Assembly: GCA_030248135.1 (NCBI GenBank)
Contig: JASANC010005521.1
Coordinates: forward strand, 1 to 64,000
Length of the DNA stretch: 64,000 nt
Source of the DNA: Theristus sp. LFF4_11
Taxonomy: Eukaryota; Nematoda; Chromadorea; Monhysterida; Xyalidae
Direction of reading: 5' to 3'
Shown: positions 10,470 through 21,700 of the stretch, piece by piece
Layout: every line of letters starts with the position of its first letter
Position numbering within the stretch: the stretch's first letter is position 1
Made by a program: the position numbers and the translations under genes
The notes under the pieces: generated by a model
Database searches by the model: none
What the model saw: only the letters and a program-made list of their open reading frames with translations
What the model was told of the DNA's origin: nothing

Positions 10470-10756
10470 GTTTGAGGGATATCAAGAGGACGAGTACTGG
10501 GCTACTAAACTAAATGATGTAATAACTAGCATTTGAGTTAAAAATGATTTGAATATGGTTTTTTAATGCTTATTATACAACGAAAGAATAATAAAAAACA
10601 ATGCGAGCTGGAAGAATGTTATGCCTTCCCCCTGGTTTGTTCATGCGGCTGACATGCGCATACCGCTTGTGTAAAGTGAATTCTAAATGTAGATGCCTTG
10701 GAGGAGTGTAATGCCTCCGGGTTATATTATTTTTTACCATTCAATACTACTGGCAC

Positions 10757-11480
10757 GATCGTTGCTATCAAATCAACATGTTCCCTCAATTTCACACTTT
10801 TTGCTCCCGTTCTTCGTTCCGTTTATCATGACTGATTTGCACCTTCACTAACCGACCAATTTATTGTTCCTGTGATGGCGATGTTTCAGTCAAGTTTCGA
10901 TTTTTAACAAGCGTACTTTGTGGATTTTTTTGTGATAAAGAAACATGATTTGGCAGCAAGAATACGTCTTTTTGGCTCGAAATGTGTCGTAAATCGCCAC
11001 TGACACGTGAAATCGCTGTCAGGTTTCTGGATTATGCTATGTTCGTGCAAAATTTTAGATGTACGGCTGGTAAATTCCGGCAGGTCGTTTGCAGGCTGAA
11101 AACAAGACGCCGCATTGCTAAACGGCACGAAGCGTTTCAGTTTGTTTCTATCTAATTGTCAATTTCAACCATCATTTCCACTCGCATCATCTGCCGACGT
11201 TTGTTTCATTCCCGATCGCTCACATTTCACCGTTGTTCAACAATTGTACACGGACGCCCGCTCTTACGTGGCGTCCAGTCAAATGTTACGGTTTGGTCAA
11301 GTAATATTCCGCGACGTCATCACATCAAACAAACAATAAAAGCGGTGAGTAAACCGTTGATTGACTGAATAGTTGATTTACGTTTAAAAATTTGTGTCAC
11401 ATCACAGCGTTGCTTTGACCTGAGCAGTATGGTTTGACTTCATTCATTGGTCGGGGGCGAGGCCAGTTTTAAAAGCTTTG
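10757..11480. other. Intergenic, no confident gene
   Basis: The stretch right of the Polinton-like element has no chain of exons that I can support. A 75-codon open frame at 11115-11339 ends in AATAAAAG and is followed by GTGAGT. It could be an exon, but it has no recognisable similarity and no partner exon. Confidence 0.4.
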
Positions 11481-11483
11481 CAG

Positions 11484-12041
11484 CACCGGAGAAACGGCAA
11501 TTCTAATGCTTTGAGAAGCAAAACAAAGCACCTCAGAAGCAATGTAATGCTGTAACAAGAATGCGCAATTTTCTTAGCTTTATTTCAGTAGAAAATAGCA
11601 TTTCTGTAGACAGCATTATTTTAGCAATAAAATCAAAAAAATGCTGCAGCTTTTTTGGGCAGCTTTTGGTGGTTTATTGCAGCATTTTTTTAGCTTCTGG
11701 TGTACACTGCATACATTGTTGCATTTATCTTACAAGTGGCAAACTTTTCTACGAAAATAATGCTGCTTGTGACCATGAAAATGCTTTTTTTCCCAGCAAC
11801 TAATAATAATGCAGTGAAAAAAAAGCGGTCTGCTTTTTCTGAGGAAAACGGTGAAAAAAAGCGCTTTAATTCGAAAAATGAAAAACAAAAAATGCTTTTA
11901 ATGCTGTTAAAGAAATGCGCTTTAACTGCAGGTGTTCCATTGTAAAGCCTACAGAATGGCGCATTTTCTTTACAGCATTAAATCGCTTCTGAGGTGCTTT
12001 GTTTTGCTTCTCAAAGCATTAGAATTGCCGTTTCTCCGGTG
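11484..12041. mobile_element. PIF/Harbinger-like MITE, 558 bp, CAG target duplication
   Basis: The left end begins CACCGGAGAAACGGCAATTC and the right end is its complement. The inverted repeats run about 80 bp and include TAATGCTTTGAGAAGC. CAG flanks both sides (11481-11483 and 12042-12044). A 3-bp duplication of type CWG is typical of the PIF/Harbinger superfamily. The interior repeats AATGCTG/AAAATGC motifs and carries no transposase. Confidence 0.8.
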
Positions 12042-12044
12042 CAG

Positions 12045-12769
12045 TTCAGTTGTGATTTCAATTTGCCCGCATCAGGAAATATTGGCAAAGTTCGCGCGAA
12101 AAAAAAAACGAAACTGAAAAGTTTTATGATTTGAGTAAAGGGCTAATTTATCAAACAAAACTGCTCTTTCATAAAACTGCTTGCTTGGCTTGTTATACAG
12201 TAACCCGTTGTGCTGTTTTCCACGCCAGACCACAACGCATGTTACGCGCGCGAAATTTCAAATGAATGAAGCCAGCGAGCGACGACAAGCAAAGGCAATA
12301 ACAGGCAAAGCAACCAAACAAAGCGTGAATGCCCCCTTCCCTTCCCGCCCGCTTCGTTTGTTTGTCATATCGTTGTGTCGTTTCTTTACAAATGTTGATG
12401 CGCTTTAATGTGAATGCCTTTTATTGTTTTTTGAATTGAAAAATTAATAAAAGAAAAATAGTTTGATTTTTTAATTTTCATAACAATAAAAAAATCGATT
12501 TTTGATTGAATTTGAAGCCGCTTTGGTTTAAATTTAGAATAGTAGAGAAGAGTGTTTTTTCAGCTTTTCATTTGTTCATCCAAGGATTTAATTCAATTCA
12601 AAACTGGGTCGGATCGGGGATCGGTCCGGTAACTCCAGTCCAGTTCGATTGACTCGAAGAACTCTTCTGCATTGTTTTGATCTTCCAACTTCAATTGCCC
12701 CGCCCCGTCCAGTCCAACAGAAAAGTTGTAGCTTTTATTTATCACCGCTTCTGCGGCATAACGTCGAAA
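12045..12769. other. Intergenic, upstream region of topoisomerase II
   Basis: This stretch lies between the Harbinger-like element and the topoisomerase II start. It is AT-rich in the middle (12410-12500), with no exon and no repeat that I can name. The promoter should be here. CCGCCCCGTCCAG near 12700 is GC-rich and close to the start, but it matches no defined motif. Confidence 0.45.
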
Positions 12770-15700
12770 ATGAGCAAACAGCCGTTGAAACAAAAGGTAA
12801 AATGATAAAACGGACTTTTGGCGAAAAAAGGAAAAAAAGGACAAAAAAATTTGGGTTTGCTTTGCAGGTTTTTTGGAATGAATGTCCCATGTCCATAACC
12901 AAACAGGTTATGAATCTCTTTGAGTTTTATGAATATCTTCTTCGTGTTTGATAAATTTAAAATCCCAGCCTTGAAGAATAAGATCGCTCGCTGTCGAGAC
13001 TTCTCCGGTTTCAAAAAGTTTGTTTTTAAAAAGGTTATGTTTTTCAATTGGTTTATGTTTTGTTGTTTTTGCATTCAGAATCTGATGGAGTCGCTCGGTG
13101 CGGCGACGGTGAAAGCAGAACCGAAGATGGAGCCGTCGACGTCGAGCTCCAACTGTGAAGATGAGGCAGCGTCGGCAGAAGTGAGCATAGTTGTTCTTGG
13201 GGGGGGGGCCGCCCCCCCCCAAAAATTTTTTGAATCTATCTCTATCAGACAGGTTTTTTCGGCTCAGCTGTTATCTATCTAAAAAATTTTCTCAGCCAGC
13301 TATCTATCTGAAAATTTTTGTCTTCGAAGACATAAAATGAGTCAATTTTTGACCAAAATTGACCATTTTTGCTCGTAATTCTTAAAAATTTCGCTAATTT
13401 TAGGTAAAATACGCGTTTATACTTGATTTTTAGTGTATTTTTAGCATTATTTTGCTGTTTTTATAGCTTTTTAGCGTTTTAGCTGTCTATCTATCAAATT
13501 TCAAAATTTTGACCGCCCCCCCCCCCAAAGTCACATGGCCCCCCCCGCGGCCCCCCCCCCCCCAAAATTTTCCAGCTATCTATCTATCTAGAAAATTTGC
13601 TCCAGCTATCTATATCGGCCCCCCCCCCCCCCAACCCCTCGGCTCTGGAACAACTATTGAAGTGAGTCGTTTGAATTCTTCAATTTTTGTCATGCTGCAA
13701 AATTTTTTAAAGCTTTAAATGATAGACAATCAAATGATTGGTTGGTGATCACGACATGAGGCGTGCTTTCTGTGCAGGCATTGCTGTGGAGGTGTCAACT
13801 GTGGAGACTGTCCTGCACCAAAAAGCATGCATCAAATGATCACGTGATAGCCTGTAATTTAGAATTCGCCTGTACTTTTTTTAGCCGATCAAAGTGGTCG
13901 AGCAGGGCAAGTCGCCGAAAGGCAAAGGCGGCAAGAAGCGCTTGAGCATCGAGCGCATCTATCAGAAGAAGACTCAGTTGGAGCACATTCTGCTGCGACC
14001 GGACACCTACATTGGCAGTGTCGAACGCACCGATCCAACGGTGTGCACTGCAATTTATTTGCTCTTTCTTGCTCTGTCTCGCAGTAGATTGATAAAAAGT
14101 CATTTCCATTGGACAACAAACTTCCACTTTGATAAATGACAGATTCAGAACGTAAAATGCCTATGTTCAGAACAAACAAGCACGGTTTTTGTTTGCTGAT
14201 TAACTGACATTGCGACTCAAGTGGTTCAATGGGGGCACATCACAGAAGAGGCCACCCCTCTTCTGCATATGATGTTGGCCAGGCCGAAATGCAGAGAACC
14301 ACCATGCAAATTGATTGATTGTGAAACGGAGGTCGTAAACAAATTTGTTGCAGACCATGTGGGTGTACGACGAAGAGATGGGCAAACTCGTGCAGCGTGA
14401 CATCACGTACGTGCCCGGTCTGTACAAGATCTTTGATGAGATCATCGTCAATGCTGCCGACAACAAACATCGCGACTCATCTATGAGCATGATCAAAGTG
14501 GACATCTATCGGTTTGTTGGAAACAATTGATGCTCTTGCTCTATAGGCCAACTGAATTATAGGAAATCAGCTGATTGGTTGGTGATCATGTATGTGTATG
14601 CTTGCTGTGCAGGACAGACACCTCCACAACAATGCCTGCACAGAAAGCATGAATGATTACCATCCAACCAATCATCTGATTGCCTATAATTTAGAGTTCG
14701 TCTTTCAGAGATCATCGAGTATCTATTTCAAACGAGTATCTATTTTTTTCACAGAGAGGCCAACCGTATCACAGTGTGGAACAACGGCCAGGGCATACCA
14801 GTAGTCGTGCACAAGCAGTACGAAGTGTACGTCCCCGAGATGATCTTTGGCATGCTGCTGACCGGCTCAAACTACGACGACGAACAGAAGAAAGTCGTTG
14901 GTTCGTCAACGAAATTTTACGTTTCAGAATTTACATTATTTAGGAAGTGGCTTTTTGTCAACTCACTTCGTGTCGTTGTGTGTGTTTGCAGGCGGTCGAA
15001 ACGGCTACGGCGCAAAGCTGTGCAACATCTTCAGTAATCGCTTCGTTATTGAGACATCATCAAAACGAGAAGGCAAAGGGTATAAGCAGGTTTGTAAAAC
15101 CCGTTACGGTTCGAGAACCGCAACTAATTCTTTTGGAGTGGATGAACTGATTCTTTTGTAGTGGATTAACTTGATTTTCAAGGGGATTTCCGGTTAGGTG
15201 TATGTTTCTGAATGAGTGAATGAGTGAACACCGGCCGAAAGGCAACTATTTAAAAATCCAATCGTTTCAACGGGGTTTATCAGTAGTGTTACTGTATAAT
15301 TGTCAGTTTACAGCTAAATCAGTTGCATTTTTTGTCAGGTGTGGAAAGGCAACATGAGCAAAAAGGACGAGGCGAAAGTGGGTGACGCGAGTCGCGAGGA
15401 CTACACGAAGGTCGTGTTTGAGCCGGACCTGCACAAGTTCCACATGGTCGAGCTGGAGCGCGACATCTGCAGTCTCATGATGCGACGTGCGTTCGACGTC
15501 GCCGGCTCACTCAAGGGCGTCCGGGTGATGCTCAACGGAAATCGCGTGCCAGTCAGTGGTTTCGTTCGTTGGTTTCTCGTGGGGTTTTGTGACTTCTGGC
15601 TCGGTAGCTGCTTTCGTCGCACACATGTAGCACATCTGAATTGCAGGTGCAAGGCTTCAAGCAGTACGTCGAGCTGTACGTGAAAGATCGGACGGACGAC

Positions 15701-18700
15701 ATGGGCGAGCCGCTGAAAGTCGTCTATGAACAGGTGAATTTACCTGACTTTCTTACGAGATTTTTACTGATCAACAACTTCTGAAACGCAATCGTGCGGG
15801 CAACTTTATTATTTTTGCAAAACCACCTTGAAGAGCTTTTTTCTTTCTTTAGCCGCACGAACGCTGGGAGGTCGCACTGACGGTGTCGGACAAAGGATTC
15901 CAGCAAGTGAGCTTCGTCAACAGCATCGCCACCACAAAGGTTCGCTGGTTTTCCAATTGTTTTCTATACATTGGCCACTTTTCTCAGCGCCGCGTCATTT
16001 TCATTGCAGGGCGGCCGACACGTCGATTACATCGCTGACATGATCACGGCGAAAATCGTCGCTCACATCAAGAAGAAACTGAACAAAGGCGGCATGAACA
16101 TCAAGCCGTTCCAGGTTTCGTTGCTTTCGTTGGAATTGTGACACCCGTTGCGTTTTTTTAAGTTCAGTTACTCAAAACGGTGTTGAAAGTTTCAAGTGCA
16201 GCCAAGACAATAAATGTGCTAGAATAAAAAATATCGTAAGATGGTGAAACAAGATTGTTACAGTGCAAGTAAGCCCTCCGAATCTTAGCTCAGTTACAGT
16301 CTAACTCAATAACATATCCAACTCGCTGATTAGTTGGTGACCACGTGATGGATGCCCATGCATTGCTGTGCGAGCCAAACTCCGCTTTCATAGCAGTGCT
16401 TGCACAGAACGCATGCATCGGTGTACACCAACCAATTATAGCTAGTTGCGCATATGTTATAGAATGAGACTGCACAATGTTGTTTGCTCTCGCAGATTAA
16501 AAACCACATGTGGCTGTTCGTGAACTGTCTGATCGAGAATCCGACATTCGACTCGCAGACGAAGGAATACATGACGCTGAACGCAAAGTCGTTCGGCAGT
16601 TCGTGTCAGTTGAGCGAGAAATTCACGAACGCCTCGTTGAAGTGCGGAATCGTCGAGGCGATCATGTCGTGGGTGAAGTTCAAACAACAGGTCAGATTGA
16701 GAGGATAGGACAATAATGCTCCTCGCTTGTTTCTGGCCTGCAGACACTGCATTCTGTTATGGTACACCAATGGCATTGCAGCAGCACGTGTCTTATTGTG
16801 CGTGCGTGTTCGTGAGTGTGCAACATTTTGTGCGTTCGTAAAACAGTGCACAGTCAAGACTAGCTTGTAGGGAGGGAGCAGGCGTGAATTGAAAGGATGC
16901 GCCGCGTTGATAGGTGATTGGTGGATGTGATTATCAAAATCGACGTCGTCATTAGCTACACAACGAGCCGAGCACTCGCATTCACTGCAGGAGCAACTGG
17001 ACAAGAAGCACAGCGCACGGAAGACGGCGCAGCTGAAAGGCGTGCCGAAGCTGGAGGACGCGAACGAGGCGGGCCGAGGCAAGTCGCGCCAGTGCACGCT
17101 CATCCTGACCGAGGGCGACTCGGCGAAGGCGCTCGCAGTCGCCGGACTCGGCGTCGTCGGCCGCGATCTCTACGGCGTGTTCCCGTTGAAGGGAAAGTGC
17201 CTGAACGTGCGCGAGGCCTCGCACAAACAGGTCACGTGTGTTTGTTTATTGTTTTTTGTACATAATATAGAGCATGCGAAACTTTGAACTACAGTGAACA
17301 GAACCATGTATCGTATCGAGTTTGGTTGAGTTCAAACACCACACAGCCCATTTATGGCAAATAGGTTTTCTTGGTAACCCCGATCCCGTTCCTTCTGCTT
17401 TCGCGAGCTCTGTAGTATCGCGAAAAGGGTGACAGGTTTAAACAAACGCACTCTATACTTTTTTACTTCATCTCATGCCATCTTCGACTTGTGCACCATC
17501 CGTGGGTTCGGTTTTACAGGAATCAGAACTAGTTTATAAAAACTTTATCACATCTCACATTCCCACGCTGTAACCAGTAAGCCACACCACTATAGCTCGT
17601 AATTAAGAGACACATTGAACGGATACGGAATCTAGCAACGTTATTCTATTTGAGAAAGAGAATTTAATGAGTAGTGAAGTTGAAGTAATCAGGGATGGTC
17701 ACACAGTTCTCGTTTGTATCAGCGTCATGCATGATTCATAAACGTGGCGGCGAGGCAGCCGCGTTGTCAGCAGCCTTGTAGATGAGCACCTCAATGTACG
17801 GGCCCCTGCGCATCCAGAGGTAGTGCCTTCGTTTTGCGGTCACCTTTGTGCTGAATCTAGTGCCGAGCACCACATGCCAGTTGGCGCCATACGCTGCGTC
17901 CATGGTCTCCTTGATCTGGCGACACGCCGCTTCCAGTTTGTCGGAGTGCTGCAAAGCGCGCCACTGATTGGTTCTGATGGTTTTTTGGAGCGTGGAACAC
18001 ACAATGTATGGTTCCCTTGCAATTGACGCACTTGACAAGTTGGAATGAACGAACTAATCAGCCGAGGCAAACATAGCGCGCGGTGAAAACAATTATACTG
18101 TACTACTTTTAGCACACCAAGCTGCTGCTGCGTGATAGTGGCAGAAAGATCAGAATTGAAACATTTTACAGTAAGGAGTGTTTGAAATTACTTAAAGGGG
18201 GTGGAGAGAGCGTGGAAAAGATATAAGACAACTCAATGCGAGTGCTTGCTCACAATGGTGAGTGCCTTGTTGCACGCGTGCACGGCTGTCTCACGCATGT
18301 TCGTGTCCATGTCCGAGTATTTGATGTCGATTTCATCCGCTGGAATCGGGGTCATTTTTGAGACGCTCGATGGGGACGTCATTTTGGAGGATGTTGTGGT
18401 GCGTGCAAGGTTCCTAACTTTCTTCCTATTGTCGTGATGATGACTGTAGCGTAGTTTTGATTTTTGTTTCTTTTGCACCGGATTTCCGATGAACACACAG
18501 CTGATAGAAACTTGATAGAAAACGAGTGGAATAAGCCACGGTGAAACTGGAGGCTGCTTATGAATGGTGACATCATGGTTGAACGTGCCTGATATAATTT
18601 TTACTCGAGAAAAACACAAACCGCCCAGGAAATCTCTGGAGTAACGAACCCGGTAAACTTCGTTGTTTGTTTCTTGTTCAGATCATCGAGAACGCTGAGA

Positions 18701-21700
18701 TCAACAATCTGATCAAGATCCTCGGTCTACAGTACAAGCGCAAGTACGAGACTGACGCTGATCTGGCGACGTTGCGCTACGGCCGCGTGATGGTGATGGC
18801 CGACCAGGACCAGGACGGCTCGCACATCAAGGGACTGATCGTCAACTTCATCCACTACAATTGGCCGTCGTTGATCAAGCGACACTTCGTCGAGGAGTTC
18901 ATCACGCCCATCGTCAAGGTGTGACGCACTTCTACGCGCTCATTGACGGCCCTGTTTGGGTGCAGTGATGCGCAACGCCGACTGGTGGCGTGTACAGGCG
19001 AACTCGAAATGATAGGCAATCAGCTTGATTGATTGGTTGGTGATCGCGCGAGGCAGGCATTGCTGTGGAGGCGGAGTCTGTCTGTTCGTGTTGTCCGTGC
19101 TGATTGCCTATAATTATGAGTTCGACTGTAATTGTAATCATTGGTCAAATTTGATTTGTGGTACCGATACATGGGGATTATCAATTGTTGTACAAAGTGA
19201 GAGCTGTTCAGGGTTTTTTTCGTCAAGTTTATCTTGCGTCAATTGACGCAAACGGTCGAAAAATTTTGCGTCAACACAAATTTTCTTGCGTCAATATGAT
19301 ATTAGTGTAAATCGAACAAATAGCGATAAAGAAGCGAAATTTTTTGCGCCATTCATCACTAACAGTATCGTTTTTGACGCCTGTGGTCAAACAACAAGGT
19401 GGTTTTGGCATTTGACAACCCCTGCTACGTAGAAACAAAGCTTTACGGGGCCTAGACTTTTTGTAATGGCTTTTCATTACAAAAATGAAAAATGAAAATT
19501 GAACATTACAAACAATGAAGAAAAAAAAACCGTTTCTAGACTTGATTTTTAGATCTGTAGAGCTTCTATGACGACACCTGTTCAGACTTGTTCAGTTCAG
19601 ATTAGAAACAGAACGGAGCGAACAAAAGGTGCAGCTAGGTGGAAGCTAGTTCAGGATAGAAGCTAGGTGAACCTAGAAACGGTTAAATCAACAATGTACG
19701 CTACTGTGTTGTTACATCGATTCATCGAACCGTCAACATAACACTGAACAACAATATTAAAAACAAACGATGAATCAGCTGACCATGCCATCCATCACAT
19801 TTGCATGATAAGTATGCATTGTCAGACAAAATTATGAGAAGTCCGTGGTCTGCGCCGAAGGCGCGGAAAAATTTTCATTCAGTGCATAAATAACCCAAAA
19901 ATGGCCTTATGACGTCCTCGAAATTTGTTTGCGTCAGCTGACGCAAACGGCCGAATTTTTTTGCGTCAGCCCAAATTATTTTTCGTCATTGACGCACGAT
20001 TTTGCGTCAAAAAAAACCCTGGAGCTGTTGCAAGTGCTGTGTTTTCAGGCGACCAAAGGCAAGGAGGAGATCTCGTTCTTCAGTGTGCCCGAATATCAGC
20101 AGTGGAAGAAGGACACGCCAAACTGGCACACGTACCGCATCAAGTACTACAAAGGTGTCATCTTTTGGAAAGAAACTGACATTTGTCCACCAAAGGGGTG
20201 TATTGACTACAAATGCTATATTCAGCGGAATTCTTCTCATAAAATGTGACGTTTTCGCAACGTCTTCCGCCAGGTCTGGGTACCTCGACGGCGAAAGAGG
20301 CCAAGGAGTACTTCAGCGACATGGCCAGGCATCGTGTCAAGTTTCGCTACTCGGGCGGCGCCGACGACGACGCGATCGAGCTGGCGTTCAGCAAGAAAAA
20401 GGTGGAGGAGCGCAAGAACTGGCTGACCGACTGGATGCGCGTACGTTGACGAGACTTTTGTGAGAACAAAACACATAAGGAATGGCCGAGTAAACATGGC
20501 AGCTCTTTTTCAAGGTGTAAGGAACGCGCGAAATGTGAATGAAAGAAAAAACACGTTCATAAACAAAATTTTGTGTTAAATTTGACGTTTTTTTTAAACT
20601 AATTGATTCTTCGTGCTATTCTGTTCATTCTTTCTCCCTTGCACACACAATTGCGAATTATCCTGGCATGCTTGAAAACGACAACTCGACTGGTGCGGCT
20701 AATCCCGCCTTGATGGAGAATACAAGGACTGCCTTATTTATTCGGTGATACTGCAAAAAATGGTTGATTCGGCCAGATTGCGTGTTGGCTTCAGGAGCGC
20801 CAGCAGCGCCGCCTCGCCGGCCTGGACGAGGTGTTCCTGTACGGCCGACAGACGGAGGCGATCTCGTACAAGGACTTCATCGACAAGGAGCTGATTCTGT
20901 TCTCGAACATGGACAACGAACGATCGATACCAAGTCTCGTCGACGGTCTGAAGCCCGGCCAACGCAAGGTGCTGTTCACGTGCTTCAAGCGCAACGACAA
21001 ACGCGAGGTCAAGGTGGCGCAGTTGGCCGGTAGCGTCGCCGAGCAGTCCGCCTATCACCACGGAGAGGTCGGTGGCTTCTAGATTGCGTGTTGTGCAGCT
21101 TCTGGTGTCGCGTTTCTTGCCAACAAATAACAAAAAGGGCTTGTTATTAGAATGAGTGTTTTGAATTGGAGATAAAGAAATCATAATTCTCGAATTCGTG
21201 CTTCGCACAGGCGTCACTGATGGCGACCATCGTGAACTTGGCGCAGAACTTCGTCGGCAGCAACAACATCAACGTGCTCTTGCCCATTGGTCAGTTCGGC
21301 ACCCGGCTGCAGGGCGGCAAAGACTCCGCCAGTCCGCGTTACATCTTCACGAAATTGAGGTTGGCGCCGGTTTTCTTACTTGTAGTCAGTGAACTTGTTC
21401 TCAAGAACAAACAAACAAACGTCAACTCGTCAACCGTTATACCAGAGCATAAACGCCCGTTCATACTGACGCGTGCGTATGCGGCACGGCACGGCATGCG
21501 AGGTATTGTGTTATTGCATGCCACCGTGCCGTCCATGGAGACGTGCCTTTGACGTACGTCACCATGCGTCAGTCTGAACGGGCCTCAATACAGCCACAGT
21601 CAGTGCATTCAGCTGTCAACCCGTTCAACGCGCGCCAGATTTGCGTTCGATTTTGACTTGCAATCACTTTCAATGTCGCAGCCCAGTGACGCGTCACATC

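Larger units (their letters stand above)
7692..10751 (+). mobile_element. Polinton/Maverick-like non-autonomous element, 3060 bp
   Basis: The left end starts AGTAGTATTGAATGGTAAAA and the right end is the complement, so the element runs 5'-AG...CT-3' as in Polintons. The inverted repeats extend about 100 bp (7692-7793 and about 10658-10751) with a few mismatches and share CATTACACTCC and TTTAGAATTCACTTTACACA. GGCAC is duplicated on both sides. Inside are a small conserved reading frame with an 82-codon duplication (9147-9718), a deoxynucleoside kinase remnant (about 9790-10469) and a nested TA-flanked element (8026-9117). No polymerase B, integrase or capsid gene is present, so the element would need helper functions. 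It may be a small derivative of a larger virus-like transposon. Confidence 0.7.

Noticed and set aside
16606..17103. Long open frame on the minus strand across topoisomerase II exons
   Set aside because: It is antisense to well-supported exons 11-12 and has no similarity. It is a shadow of GC-rich coding sequence.
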